A DNA stretch of 64,000 nucleotides from Eupeodes corollae. Its lineage: Eukaryota > Arthropoda > Insecta > Diptera > Syrphidae. Within the stretch, counting starts at the first letter, position 1. The number at the start of each line of letters is the position of its first letter. Location of the stretch: contig NC_079149.1 of the NCBI RefSeq assembly GCF_945859685.1, positions 26,757,118 to 26,821,117 on the forward strand, given 5' to 3'. Shown here one piece after another: positions 1 through 14,100 of this stretch. Under the pieces are notes generated by a model. It saw only the letters and a list, made by a program, of their open reading frames with translations, did no database searches and was not told the origin of the DNA. A program made the translations under genes and the position numbers.

Positions 1-599
1 TACAACAAATTATTGAAATGGGATTATCAATTCTGAGAAAATTTAAAACAAAATAACGGTTGTTTCTTTTAAAAGAAGCCAAGTAAAGATCAGAAATTTT
101 TAAGAAAATTTACACATCCATCGGTAACTTTGTAAGAAAATTGTTATTTTTGATTTTTGAACAAAAAATTTATTAATTTCGAAGTTTAAAAATAAAAAAA
201 CAATGCATAACGCGAATCGGCTAAAAACCTTAATTTCCAAGTTTAATCTCAATCGACCCAATGGTTTGTTTTGTAGGAGTCAGGAAGGATAGACAGACGA
301 AATGGAAAGACTGCATTTAAAGAAGAAGAAGTTCATAGGAAGACAGATTATAAGGATCATTCCAAGCAATACCCTATAGAGCAAAGCAAATTTAATTATG
401 CTGAATTGATTCAATACGTTTTCTATGAAATTCGTAATAGGGAGTCCATACGAGCGATGCATATTCAAAATAAGGACAAACATGTCAAAAACAGAGTTTT
501 AGAAAACCATGCATAGAACTTACTTATTGACAATAAAATTAATGTGATGTGTAAATTCTAAGTTTGAACAGAAATGAATACCACTTCTTGTTTAAAAAC
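1..599. other. Upstream intron sequence, no gene recognised
   Basis: AT-rich sequence upstream of a retroelement relic. It presumably belongs to the intron before exon 1 of the window. No convincing coding frame or RNA gene was found. Confidence 0.4.
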
Positions 600-1625
600 T
601 CAATAGATTCGGTTTTATTCAACTTTCCTCAAGTGGATTTCGAGCTATTTGGTTAATAGAAAACAAGTTGTCAAAATTTTGAACTTGCTGTCTACAAAAA
701 CAATATATGTACCATCGTGTTCCACAAGGAAGCCATCTTGGTCCATTGTTGTTTTTGATTTTCATAAATGAATTACCATTATACTTGAATTTTACAAATG
801 GTCTTTTATTTTCAGATGATTTTAAAATATTTGCAACTTTTAAAAGTTTCTATGATTGTGTATTAATACAGAATGATATTGATACTATAAATGATTAGTG
901 TAAAAGTAATCATCTTTCGCTTAACATCAACAAATGTAGTTGTATGTCTTTTTCTCGATGTTATACTATTATTAATTATAATTATAATATTACAAACGTC
1001 GTCTTGTGTATAGGTAGAGTTTCCGAGATTAAGGGACTTAGTGTTATATTCAATGACAAATTAAATTTCTCTGGACATTGATTATGTTATTGCTAAATCG
1101 AATTTAATGTTGGGCTTTCTTAAAAGAAATTGTGAAGATTTTTCGTATCCATATGCAATGAATCCGTCTATTTGTCTCTTGATGGTCTTCGTTTGGAATA
1201 TGCTCCAGTCAATCGTATTGAGAAAGTTCAAAAGTCTTTTACAAAAAGTTTGTAGTTCGACAACTTAAAAGGAATTTGATTCAATTCCTTGTTATTCTAC
1301 AAGATGTACTTTAATTGGTCTGAACTCTTTAGAAAACAGCGTATTGTTAATTGTTAAATGTCTATTTACGATATATTGTCTTACCACTTAAATGTTCCGA
1401 TTTACTTAATCTATTAGATTTGTATGATATATTTATAAGATCAAGATAAATTGTTTTATATACCATATCATAGATTTAATAATGGTTTAAATTAACCAAT
1501 TCCAAGATGCATGAAATCATTTAATGAATTTGAATTATATTAAGATATAAGCCTAGAAATGAATGCCATTAAGCAATATTTAAATGAATCTGTAAGAGTT
1601 AACTCGATATGTTAAGTAAATAAAT
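600..1625 (+). mobile_element. Jockey-like non-LTR retrotransposon remnant (reverse transcriptase and C-terminal part)
   Basis: Broken frames give RT motifs in order: VPQGSHLGPLLFLIFINE at 719-772, an altered catalytic box FSDD at about 808-822, then NHLSLNINKCSCMSF (thumb), LEYAPVNRIEKVQKSFTK, and a C-terminal stretch NPIPRCMKSF with several stops. The order and spacing match the RT to C-terminus of Jockey/CR1-group elements. The 5' half with the endonuclease is missing. Frameshifts and stops make it inactive. Clade assignment is tentative. Confidence 0.75.
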
Positions 1626-1724
1626 AATACCTAAGTCTTAAAATTCTAAGACGCTGTTATAATGTAATACACCACTGACTCGATTTTTAGTAAAAGTTAT
1701 TGTCTGAAATGTAAACACCAAAAT

Positions 1725-1850
1725 GTGAAACTACCAATATTGACTTGTAAAAGAATACGATCATGGGTGGACTTTATTATTTTAAAAATCCTCATGTCAT
1801 CAGCAAAAATCAGAACTTCAATTTCAAGTTTGAATTTTTTTACGAATCCA
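1725..1850 (-). mobile_element. Short reverse transcriptase fragment (FADD box)
   Basis: The reverse strand reads LEIEVLIFADDMRIFKIIKS followed by THDRILLQVNI, equivalent to the catalytic-box region of the Jockey-like elements elsewhere in the window. Nothing convincing flanks it, so this is a very short relic. Confidence 0.55.
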
Positions 1851-2607
1851 TTACTAGAAATATATGTATGCGTAGTCCCTATGTTGCAAGTAAAAAACAC
1901 ACACTAAATTTTCTTGAACGTCCTTTCTATATGTACTTTTGAAAACTGTAGAACAAATTATATTTAAAGTCGAAATCTTTACTGATGCTTCTGATATGGC
2001 CGACAAATAATTTATTGCAACCGTTTGAACCTACAGACTCTTGATTAAGAGCCAATTCAACAAATTTATCAGTTCTGCAATATTTTCTTATATGTAGTCA
2101 ACAAGTTGTGTTTAACAAGGTTCAGACCTTTAATTTTTGTAAATGATGACTTACTACTTTTTAGCAAATGTACAATTCAAAATTCTCAAAATAAGAATTA
2201 ATTTTATTTAAATTAAAAATAACAATATCATCAATGGAAAGTTGTTCAATTTAATATTTCTCCTGAATACATCGATTTCCGTAGAAATTTTGTTTCACAA
2301 GGTTCTTTCATAGACTTATAGTTAAAATTGTTGCTTGAAATTTCAGTTCAGGTTCTTTCGAAGTAAATTAATAAAGAATTACCTTGGAATGTTTCCCTTT
2401 GTTCATTCAACTGCTAAGAAAAGCTTAATTTCAATTATAATTTTATCATAAGTGTCGGTCAAAATTTTAGGGGAAAATTTGTAATTATTTAAAAAAATTT
2501 ATTTAAGAGAGTGTTTTTATTTTGGAGTGATATTTATCATAAAATAAAATACAGGACTGTGCCCCACGAACTTGGTCATGCATCTTTGAAGAGTCAATTC
2601 AAAAATA

Positions 2608-3936
2608 CAGTCAAACTTCCCTATAGCGAATAGAAAATTTGTTATACAGACATTTTTTGTTTTGTTTTTTTTTTTCGCTTGTAGCAATTCTATGACTGAA
2701 ATAGCTTAACAGGTTTGCTCTCGTCCATTTGGGTCAATATGTTCTTCAAAATACGTTTTTAGTAATGTCGTTTTAAGTTATAGATAAAGCCTTGGGACTA
2801 AAATAGGCAACACGAAAAATCATCTTTTGCGAAAGAAATTTTTTGTCCAACTTTAAAAAGCCATTTTGTAAAAATTTCGCTTTTATCCATCCTTTTTTGT
2901 TGAAAACATAATTTACGAGTACATCCAGAAATTTTATTTCCTTAAAACATCTTGGAGTTTTGGCCTTCCCCTTTAACAAGCAATTTAAGCTTCTTCGACC
3001 CAGTGGTACTGCTTGCTACAAGGACAGTAATTCTCTCTTTGCTCTGTATTCCACCAAAGCATTTCTTATTTTTTAATGAGAGCGTTTTGTTGGGTAAGCA
3101 CTTGAAAAACAAACCAGTCTTATCACCATTAAAGATGTCGTTTTTGCTGAAATTTTTTTAACAAAATCATCACGATCCTATGTGTTGGCATATGCACTTT
3201 CCCCACAAAGGGTTTTTTGAAAGATCGGGTGCCGTTACTTAAACTTGTCTAACCATCCTGTACTTGCTTCGAATTCTTCACGCCTCATTGCATTGGTGAA
3301 CTCCTTGGCTTTTTGTCTCATCAATGGTCTAGTGATAGGAATGATTCCTACCAAGACCGGTGGTTATAAATTTTAGCATTGCTCCATCAATACCCTCAAA
3401 AATTCAGTTTCGCAGTCTTTTGCGTTTAGTGCTTAATTCCTCGTCTTCTACATTTCTTAAAATCGCTGCTTTATTTTTAAAAATTGTTGATAAGCTATTG
3501 GGAGTAATTCCTAATTGCTTAGCAATATCTATTGTTTTTAGTCAATTCTTCTTCAATTTTATTAATTATCAGCAACTTTTTATCAAGAGAAATGGTACTT
3601 CAAGCCATTTTCAATTATATTCACTGAAGCCTGAACATAGAATGCTTACATTTAAAACCTTGGGGAAATCCCCTTATAAAGTTTTTTTTGTCACTGCATG
3701 CATGTTTTTAACAGAAAATTATTTGAAAAAATTCGTTATGTGGAAACAAAAACGTATGATATTTGAATTTCCAGCAAAAAAATTTGTACGTTTTTGAGAA
3801 AAAATCGCTTTATGGAAATTCGTTATAAGGCGATCAAAACCCACCCAAAAATTGACCAAAAAGATGTGTACTCAAAATCAATTCGTAATAGAAAGATCTT
3901 CGTTATGAAGAAGTTCGTAATAGGGAAGTTTGACTG
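2608..3936 (-). mobile_element. Tigger/pogo-type DNA transposon with terminal inverted repeats, decayed transposase
   Basis: The ends carry inverted repeats beginning cagtcaaacttccctat, 17 of 17 identical and about 21 of 23 overall, each flanked by TA (2606-2607 and 3937-3938). Subterminal copies of ttcgtaat/ttcgttat lie inside the right end. On the reverse strand, broken frames give a pogo/CENP-B-like helix-turn-helix (KTIDIAKQLGITPNSLSTIF, about 3545-3480), then REEFEASTGWLDKFK (about 3280-3240) as in CENP-B HTH, then GKAKTPRCFK and GWIKAKFLQNGFLKLDKKF (2960-2840) as in the DDE core of Tigger transposases. Length 1.33 kb suggests internal deletion. Open frames on the + strand here are antisense shadows. 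Confidence 0.85.
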
Positions 3937-5090
3937 TAGTATTTTTATACCCAAAAAACAAGTTTGACTTCAAAAAATTAAAATGCTATTTAATTTCTCA
4001 AAAATTCATTACATTTTTATTTCAAACTTTCTTTAAATTAATTTTGAATATATACAACTTCTAAAAAAATAGAATTAAATATTTCTTTCTCATTTGAGTT
4101 TCTATTGAAAAATGTTTTCTCCATATCAAATTTTGAAGAAAGTAAATTAAATATTCTTTAAAAATCCAAAAAAGTAAACAAATTTTGATCATCAGATATG
4201 CCTTGGATCTTGTTCAGAATGATTTTAATCACTTGATTACTTTCTGAGAAAATTCAAAAACGAAAGAACTTCTTGGTCTTGAAAAGTGAAAAAAATCTTT
4301 TAACTTGAATCTGCTTTAAACCTTGATTTGCAAGTTGGTTTCGGTCCTTTTTTTTTCTACTTTTTGAACATCGTAATGTCATGTCTAGTTAAAATCTCGA
4401 GTTCAAAATTTTATACGAATTTAATACTTGTTCAAAAATACTGGGAAAGAGAAATTCCACCAGCGATATCTTGAAAACGCTGGGTTTATATTTTTAAGGA
4501 AATTCTTGAAAAGAATTTTTATTTTATGTAATAAAAAATACTTTTCTAAGAATAAATAACAATAAATGAAGCCTATTTAAATAAAGTCCTATTTATGACA
4601 TCTTTTCTTTATTTGGTAATATTTTTTCATTCAAATAACGGCCTTGAAGAAGTGCGTTGATGCATAAACTCAACACCTTTATTTCAGAAAAAAAAAAAAA
4701 ACAATTTCAAATATTTAAGTTTGTATGTCCCGAATTCTTCCTCTTAAAACCTTTATGAATTCTATCCAATTCTAAGAAGTCCTTCATAACCAAAAAAAAT
4801 AGGAAGCCTTATAAATCTTTTAAAAAGGTTGACAAATCTACATTACCTCCTGTTAACTTCAAAAGAATCCTTTTTCTTTTTGTTGTTATTAATTTGCTAC
4901 TTCTGCGTAGCATCGCCTTCGTCGTCGTCATTGTCGTCGTCGTTAGCCTAACCTACCTAGGTTTTGAAATTTTATTTGCGGAATAATATAATTAAACGAC
5001 TCTTAAATAAACCCTTTTATATCTACAAACCTACAAAAGCAACGAACATAAAACACTAATCATATTATATTATATTTTCTTCTTTTGCAG
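3937..5090. other. Intron sequence before exon 1, no gene recognised
   Basis: AT-rich, with a cgt-rich microsatellite near 4915-4945. The exon 1 acceptor with its pyrimidine-rich tract lies at 5070-5090. No coding signal seen. Confidence 0.5.
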
Positions 5091-5178
5091 ATCACGTGAG
5101 AGACTTCAGTTGCGGCCTACTCTACTACAAGACTTTCCACTTTGATGAGGCCAACAATGCTTTGTTCGTTGGTGCTAT
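5091..5178 (+). CDS. Sema2b: Sema2b exon 1 of window (Sema domain start)
   Basis: Follows TTTTGCAG and precedes GTAAGT. It begins with the last two bases of a codon and reads HVRDFSCGLLYYKTF then NALFVGA, the conserved first blade of the Sema beta-propeller. It ends after two bases of the Met codon completed by the next exon. Earlier exons must lie upstream of this window. Confidence 0.85.
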
Positions 5179-8100
5179 GTAAGTACTACTTAACTCGACT
5201 TAACACCCTTTAAGAACAAATCATAATTATCGTCATTAAGAGGACCTCAGTCTCTATGAGAATTCTGAGAATATTACAAACAAAACGGAGAATGCTTTGG
5301 TTATGCGTATTCATTTAATATAACTACTACCATACCATCGTCGTCGTCGGTCGTCGCAGGACCTCCACAGTCGACGTCTCGTTGTCCTCGGTCGGCCGTT
5401 CATTCATCTCCTACCTACCATCCCTCCTCTTTTCTATAACACTAGTATGACCTTCCTTTTGTTGTATTATACCCATAAATGCTGGGGCTCTCTGTGCAGA
5501 CTCATTTCATATACAGGATTGTCGTCGTCGTCCTGGTGATGGTGATGATGATGGCGATGGTGGAGATTCTCTATCCTTTTTGTTTGCGGAAACGGTTTTT
5601 CAACAATAAAACAAAGATGAAAAAAGAATAACTCACAGAACAATACATAATGTCCGCCAACTTGAAATGTTGCTCCTCGTAATTATGAATTAGTGTGGAG
5701 GAAGTTACTCTGAGCTAAAGAGCATCACGAATGAAGATTAATGATGGCAATTTAAGAATGTGCCTCTTGGTCTCTTCATCGTCAAAGGGCGGTGCGGTGG
5801 AGCGATGGCGTTGCTTGTAGCTCGTCGTTGGTCCTGTGCTTCCATATTTATATATTTTTATCTCGGTTTCATAAATGAATTTTTAAACCTCCTCACTCAC
5901 TGCACATTAGTAAACATACACTACTCACTAGTCTGGAAGGCTGGAACTGGGAACATGGTACCTCATCCTTCCTCGAACTCATCGCATCTCTTGCGTCCTG
6001 TTTTCTGACAATGTAGACGATGAGTAAGAGGGGGGAGGATGGGATGGAAGGAGGAATTATAATTAGCCAACGAGTTGGAAAGTTATGAATCGACTTTCGA
6101 CTCTCGAGACCGCACTGACTGACTTTATATAAAGGTTCCAGGGGCTTCTTTTTCATCAAGTCCCCCTCACCCCAACTTTCTTCCTTCTCACTCTATACTC
6201 GCTTTTAAAGACACGAAAATGATTGATTCAAATATAACGGGAGGCTTTAACTTTCGCTTACAATTATTGTAATTTCGAAAACATTTTCGGTTCATTTTTC
6301 AAAATTTGACAGCTGAAGCCGTCGCCGTCGTTGTCGTTGGTACATTTGGTGGTGTTCCTTGTTGGTTCATTTATTTAGTATTTTTTTTTTTGGTTTGTCG
6401 TCTTAAAATGGAATAAAAGGGAAGCTGCCTTCTACACGGCTGTGGCTCTGGCTCTGGCTATATATGTCTCCAGGAAGAGAAATGATTTATTGTGAGAGAA
6501 ATAAGAGGATGAGGATGGTATATTTAAGCATTTGGTGGAGTGTTTTGAGTTGTTCCTCATCTCTAGCAGGTGGGTGATTAATCTGCTACGAAAGTACTAT
6601 TAACTTAAAAATAAAAAAGTATATAAGTAAAAATAAAAGACGAGGGGGAACAAAGTTTAATGAAAAATGATTTTCATTTTTCAATCATTTGGCTAGAAGA
6701 TGTCATTAGGCTGAGTTAAAGTTTTTCTTATATTCTGATTCTAGTCTTTCCATCTTTCCGCCTTCACGTCTTCCGCTCCCCTCTGTCTGTCATCTGATGG
6801 AGGAAAATCCACTGTCAATGAAAAGTAAAAGAAAAAAAGAAAAAACACCAACGATTACTTGTTATTGGTAAACTTCAAAAATCTCGTCGTGCGTCGTCTT
6901 TTTTGACAGATTTGACTTTTTGAAAAATGACAGTTGAACATGCTCAATAAGTTTTTAGAGAGATTTTTTTTTTTGTTTGGAAGTGATTAACGACTGTGTA
7001 ATATAATTTACAAAGCACCATGCATAACCTTTTATATTTGATTTTAAGGAAGAAAAAAATTGCTTTCGACTAGACGAGATGGTTTGGAGTGGTTTTTGGG
7101 AAGAGGGATTTTTTTGTAATTTTTTGAAGAAGTGGATTAGGAAGGGATTTTGAGAATTTGTGTCCGATCAGAAGTCGGATGACATAGGAATTGATTAAAG
7201 ACAAATAACCGATGATTAGAATTAAGAAATGTTTTCGTATAATTTAAACTTTGTCATTTGTTACAATTTATATCTGATTTGACTATTGAAAAGGAATTTC
7301 AATATAGTAAAGGTTAAGATTTATCCTGGAGTATCACAAATCTTAAAATAAAAATGCTCAAAATTTCGGAAAACTAATGAACTTCTTGGCCCAACTATTA
7401 GTTGACGTATAACAACTTTTTATTTCAGGGCATAAGCGTTAAAACACAGAGACAAAGTAGTCGCCTAACCTTCTCCAAATCTTGACTTTTCTAACACGCT
7501 TTGTTTTTGAACTTTGTATTTATACATTGTTGAACTTTTTTTATATTTTATGTAATAACCATTTAATGCCATTGAATTACATTTTATATCCTTATAAGTT
7601 GAAGTTATTGGCTTTTTAACTTCCCCCATACTTATTAAGTTACAAAGCAGAAAGCCGTATTTTATACTTCTTAAACAAAATTAGCTAACATTTTGAAAAA
7701 TATAAAATTTTTAGCTGAATATGTGAATTTTTTGGTCCTCAAGTCCTTAAATAAATTTTAACCCTACCGTTCTTTGAAAATATTGCTATAAGACACAGTG
7801 AATATGGTCTTTTAAAATACAGAATTTTTTTTCTAAACTTGACCAAAGTTTGACCTAAGCTTTAAGCACAAAACCTTATAAAAAGGGTTTCCTTTCGAAT
7901 AGCTCTATTTAAGATTATGTTACATTTGGAACTCTTACATTTGAAGCTTTCATCTTTTAATTGAAACTATATTCGACTTAGTAATTCTTGTCATGAAAAA
8001 ATGCTTTCTCAAATTAGCCGTTCGGATTCGGCCTAAAATCTTTCTTGCGCTAGCCAATTTATTTATATTATATTAGACTTATCGACTACGCGACGCAAAG

Positions 8101-11100
8101 GGCGTCGATCGTATGGGGAAAGTAGACAAAATTCTATTTTCAGTTGTAAAGTTGATTTTTAGTAGCTAATTATTTTAAATGCAATAATTAATGAGTTTCT
8201 CCAAAATTTTCTCCCTGCCACGCCCACTTCTGAATACGGATTATATCTCAAGATCGATTTAAAAAATTTGATTGAAAATTATGGATTTAATTTTGTAGCT
8301 AAGTTTAGAAGCAGGAATAAAGTCATGTCCATCAACTGACACGCCCCCCTTTAAAGATTTTGTTACAACATACACTGTTCAAAAATATATTTTTAAAAAC
8401 TTTAAAATAAAAACAAAACAATAATATTTATGTGTGTATTTATTTAAATTATAATTATTTAAGAATCCGAGTCAGATTGTTCAATATCTTCAAAACTAGA
8501 AGTAAGAGAAGGCCAAGAGGTATCAATGCATTCGCTTGTTTGGAGATATTGAGCAATTTCTTTTTTATGTTCCTTACATAATCTCATTTCATTTTTTCTA
8601 AGACTAGAAATTAAAGAATCGTACCTGAGAAGCACGATCGTCAAAATGTCAAACACCGGATGACTTTCTTGCGTGAATAAGCCAATTTTTTCGGAATTCA
8701 TTATGTGTTGCTTCAAGCGCTTCTTCGGACAGTAAACCAATTGGGATTTCGAAACACGGCATAATGTCTGGCCCATGAATTAAAAGTTTATGCCTCTTGG
8801 CATGTAGTACCAACTGTAAAGCTCTAAATAAAGTTCCCTTACTTCAGTGAGTAATACAGGGAATTGACTTATATATCAATAGTTAGTCCTGAAGTCAAAA
8901 CTCTCAAGACTATTGAAAATTTGTATATAAGTCGTTCATCAATTGCTGTAATTTCCGCCGTTATCTGTAAGTTCTTGAAAAATCTCCTTGTTGTATTGCT
9001 ATCATTTGTCTAACCGAAACCAAGCTAAGGCTTATCGATATTAAGACCCAGTTGTGTTAATAGCATGGTTTGAATTTTTTTTCTTCATCAAACATTTTCT
9101 TGTTTTCGGAGTATTTTCCAATTTGCCATGATTTAAATGAAAGTCTGTACGCTATATGCAACAAGCATTCGAAATATTTTATCCGTGAATGAAGAGTGCA
9201 TAAACCAAATCGGAAGTTTTCTTCAATTACTGGTTTTTCATGCACTTGCACCAAATTAATTTCCTTAGAAGTTGCTCCACAAAGAAAACATTTTGATGCG
9301 CAATTTGTGTTTGATAAAAGGTTACATCTAAGATTTCATTTTGGTTTCCTCATTTCTTACAAGTTCTGGGCATTCCTTAATGAACATGAAGTTAATCGGA
9401 CGTCAAAACATAGTAGGAGAAAATCGAAGATTTTTCCATAACTTAACCCCGGTACTTTCTTCAACCAATTTTAAAAGTGATAATGCTATCAAAAAAAAAT
9501 ACTCATCCGTGTTTTTTGAATCGGAAAAAAATTCTTTATATTGGCTATGGCCGGAACTGCCTTCAAAGCCCCATTTACATATGAGAATGACATGATTGTG
9601 TGTTGCCCTTTACTTCAGAAATATTGGCAATACTTTCAACAGTTTTTTTCGAGAAGTTCCTAAAGGTTAGCAGAGAGAGTGGTTTCCAAAACTTCTCTTT
9701 TTTTCTTAAGCATTTGCATTTTGAAATTTCTCAACTAATTTAAACTAGGAAGTAAATCCTTATGGAAATCGTTAACTACAGATCTCAATATATTATATTT
9801 TCTTTCGGAAAGATCGGGATCTAAGTATAGTGCTTAAGTGGTAATAATTTTCTATCTAATAAGAATCAACTTGAATACCAGAAGAATGTTCGGAAACTTC
9901 CGCAGCGAATCTCAAAATTCTAAAAGCTTCACAATTCTTCTTTTTTCTGCCTGACTAGTTCGTGGTCCATCATTAGACGAGGTACTCTGTAAGTGATTTA
10001 AAATGCTAACAGGAAGTGTACAATTATTATTAAGCCAAGCCTTGGCTTGATGTCGCTTCTTGATAAGAGTATGATTCCTTGAACTTAGCTTCCATTTCTG
10101 TTCCAAGTTTCCAAAGTTTTTAATGTTAGACCTTTAATTATTTCTTATTGAAACAATTATTTACCTTAACTCAGACAAAATTAAAGTTAAAATATTTTCA
10201 ATTCTCGATTTTTTGTCCAAAAACAAAAACAAAAACACTTTAACCTAAAGTATACTCAACCCAGGATTTAAAAGAGCATTACAAATAATTGGTTACAAAG
10301 TAAGATCATTTAATTAATTACGTTACTCGAACATTGCCTTATGCCTAACTTTTCTACCATTTTTTCTTAACGGAAAAACATATATCCTCCCTAAGAATAA
10401 CCATCAACTTATCCACGAGCCCAATTAAAGTAGAGAGATTTATTTCTTTAGCCCTACTACACGAATGTGGAATTCTTAGTAACGCTCTTTTCGTCTTGAA
10501 TTTATTTGCACTGCTTCCATTTTTTCTAATATTAACACTGTGTTTTTCCTAGGCAAATTAAGGGTATACTAAATCCTTTGAGTAGTACCCGTGGCGTAAT
10601 GGTTAGTGCGTAGGTCGCAAAACATAAAGATTGGGCAAATGGACACAGTAATACCAGAGATAACCATCTTTTTATTTTGAAGAATATTTACAGCGTTGAA
10701 AATCCATCGTATCCAAGAAGTACTCCTTTCTGGATCTTTTGCTGTACGACACCAGACTGAGACACTTACAGACAAGGTGGGTAAGTCACTCTCGAAACTG
10801 CTTACAGACAGTCGAGTACGACAGTGATGACTGCGCACTGACTGCTGTAATGCAGATTCGGAATAAACGCTTGGAGTTGAAAGAATACGTTGCAATGCAC
10901 TCTTACAATCACAGTAAGATGCGTTGGCCTCGTTTCACCAACGCCCTAGTGAGAGAACTTCGTTCGAGTGACATAGCCCCATCAAACAACAGAAACCTGA
11001 CAACTACAGACAATGACCAACATTTACAACAGATGGACGAAACAATAAAACGAACGATGGAACGGACAATTCCAAAGTACAAAGAACGGGACCAAATGGA

Positions 11101-14100
11101 CGCTTACAGAAACGCGCCTATTGACGCACTACGGAGGCATAAGAGTGGCTTACTGACAAGACTCAAAAACTTGTACAGACGACTTACAGACCTACACGAC
11201 TTGGAGGTTAGGACACTGAAGTCGTCAATCAAAAATGTCAACCTGTTGAGAACTACAGGCTATAAATTAACAAGTACTGGGACCGTAAGATCCGGTTAGT
11301 TAATTCCAGTAATCCTAGTATGTTCCCTAAAACCAACAAGATATTCAGGAAAAAAAACTATGATGACCTTCTGTGTCTGAAACTCCAAAGAACTGCAGAG
11401 AACAAAGACTTACTCATGACAGTGCAAATAGATCCAGAGGAAGCCATCTTTGACGATGACTTTTATATAATTGAAGATCCGAAGGAAAAAGTGGAGGCAG
11501 TGGGAGCTGCTTTGCAGCAAGTGTACAAGGTGTATGTTAGCATTCGCCCCAACCACGACCTGGAAAACAGAGCCCTACTTAATCACTTTTACCTCCGTAA
11601 TGATATGACACAATGGCGATCTGAGAACCGTGGTTTCATGCGGTTCGATGACGATCCTTGGAAAATGCCATAATCGCCGAGCAAACGGGACTACGTCCCT
11701 TGTTAGTGTCGAAACTTGAGCTTCAGCTCATCTTCAATTCAATAAAAAACAAAAAGTCAGCAGGCGGCGATGGTATATCCAACGTTGTACAAAGACATTT
11801 ACCGATGGAAGAAATTGACATTTACACCACGCTCTTCAATAATGCACTGAATAATGCATATTATCCAGTGCATTAGAAGACCGCTGTGGTTCATCCTCTC
11901 CCGAAAAAGGGAAAGAACAACTCCAACCCTAGTATCTGCAAAGTTATCGATAAGATCATCAATAGGCCTCTGATTAAGCGGGTTGCGGACAAGAGAATAA
12001 TTCTGGATAAATAGTTCGGATTGAAGGCGGGTCATGACACAATTCATTCTGCGTCTAAACTCGTTTCTGATATCCAATGGAATAAAACAAAACAACAATG
12101 CACAGGTGCCGTTCTGGTTGATTTGGAAAAAGCCTTTGACACCGTATAGTGAAAGGGTCTTTACCACTGAGAAGGCTTGGCATAAGCAAACCATTGTTGT
12201 ATATACTTTATGATACGCTAATGGTAGAAAGTACGTTGTCGAAAGTGGCAATGTAACTTCTACCACAACATTCCTAATGATATATGGTCTTTAACAGGGA
12301 GCGGTGAATTCACCGATTCTCTTCAGCATTTACACCAGCGATTTGATAGGAAGTCTTACAGATGCAATTACGTACGCCGACGATGTAATTGCGTACAGAA
12401 CGGCCCGAAAGATTGAGGTTTATTAGAATTCTCTTGCAGCGGGATTTCGACAAGATTTAGCGATTTTGCGACGACGACTGGAAACTAAAAATAAATGTGC
12501 AGAAGTCGAAAGAAGTCGTTGGCTAAATTTGCATGGCTGAATGGTTTTTTAATAAGCCTCCAGCAATTCCTTTTACCTCTCACATAAATATAATAGATTG
12601 GTTTTTTGTATTCCATTTATAATTTTTTGGATAGGTTCTTACAGATCTGTTTTTATTTCCGTGGTCAATTTCATGGACGAGAATCCACAAAGTGGGGGTA
12701 AAATTAATTATCTAAACCCAAATGAATACCACCTATATTGAGAGACCATCTATGTCAATTTCAATGTCAATGGCGTCCATAAATCAGATTTTTTGGAACT
12801 GAAATCTTTTGTTTAACCTTTAAGCTAACAAGAAGGAACATAAATGGTTACTCATATACAAAGTCTATCATTTCAGTTTTTTATAAGAATTCAGGGCGTA
12901 TGAGTACTTTTTTTAAATTCTACAATTCAAATTATACTTCAAACTGAGCAAAAAAATAAATAATATCATCTACAATCCTTTTTTGATATTGTATATGTAC
13001 TTTATCTATATATGTATTTCATTTATGTTTTACTTTCTTCAACAGGGATCGAGTCTTTCGACTGAATCTCCAAAATATCAGCCAATCGATATGTGAGGTA
13101 AGTAAGAAAAAAGCAACCCATCAGACAAAAAAATACTTTCAAACTTTCATTGCTCTTTTCATTGTTTATTAATTTTAAAATTCCTTTCAAAGTAAATATA
13201 AGTCGATTGGATATATGGTGTCAATTTAAAAACCTATATATTTTACTTACCTATACAAATATCTCGCTAACCATCATTATAAACTTTCCACACTTTTTCT
13301 TCATCTGCTCTATACCCATTTATGTAGCTGTGCAATATAAACCAACAATTCTCTGATGGCAAGTCTCATTAAGAAAATATCACTATCACCAGAGCCCATT
13401 TTATAGCTCTTAGCCATTATTTCATTACACCACATTATGGTTTGGTCACCCCTCAGCTAGATGGTTGTTTCGACTATACCTATACGATTTACCATCATCC
13501 TCATCCAATCATTCCCATAAGTATCCTCTAATGGAATCTTATTTTTGCCCCGCAAATCACATGAAAAAAAAAACCATACCATCCCCCCTCCCTTTTCAGC
13601 TCGAACTCAAACTCCCAAACCAAACTTAACCACTTTGTGTTGGCCTTTGGGATTGTTGTCGTACAAAACCAAATTGAAAACGACGAAAATTCTCCTTGTT
13701 CCTCGTATTCGTTCTTCGTCCTTTCCACCCCCAACTACCACACGTTTTCTATCTTGACAAGCTTTTGCCTGTCCACCGGTTTTCATGTGAACTTTAAGCA
13801 AATAAAAGTCACACAAGAAGTAATATACAACTATCCAATCCTCGTCGCCTCTGAAACACCCTTCCCTCCAATAATATCCTATTCCCTAACTCACACATAC
13901 GGATTTAACAACTCTCTTCCTTCCACAAAAATCGTATATCGTCCTATAAAAAAAAAAAGAATAACAAAAAAAAAAGAAATAAAAATAAAACAAATCGAAA
14001 GAAAAGTGTCCAAGTCCAAAAGAAGACAAAATATATCCTGAGAAAGAAAAACTTTCCAACCCAACCCAACCGAACTGAACCGAACCGAAGGACATCTCTC

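Noticed and set aside
428..445. Phrase aaattcgtaatagggagt resembling the right end of the Tigger/pogo element
   Set aside because: The match is about 15 bases in AT-rich DNA with no TA boundary or second end, so it may be chance.
3360..3797. 145-codon open frame on the + strand
   Set aside because: It lies antisense to the broken transposase inside the Tigger/pogo element and has no family signal of its own.
5760..6159. Open frames of 82 and 88 codons on opposite strands
   Set aside because: No family resemblance, no splice support, and they overlap each other in intron sequence.
8340..10530. Terminal repeats for the Transib-like relic
   Set aside because: Candidate cac-starting motifs at 8366 and near 10523 were compared, but they do not pair as inverted repeats beyond a few bases.
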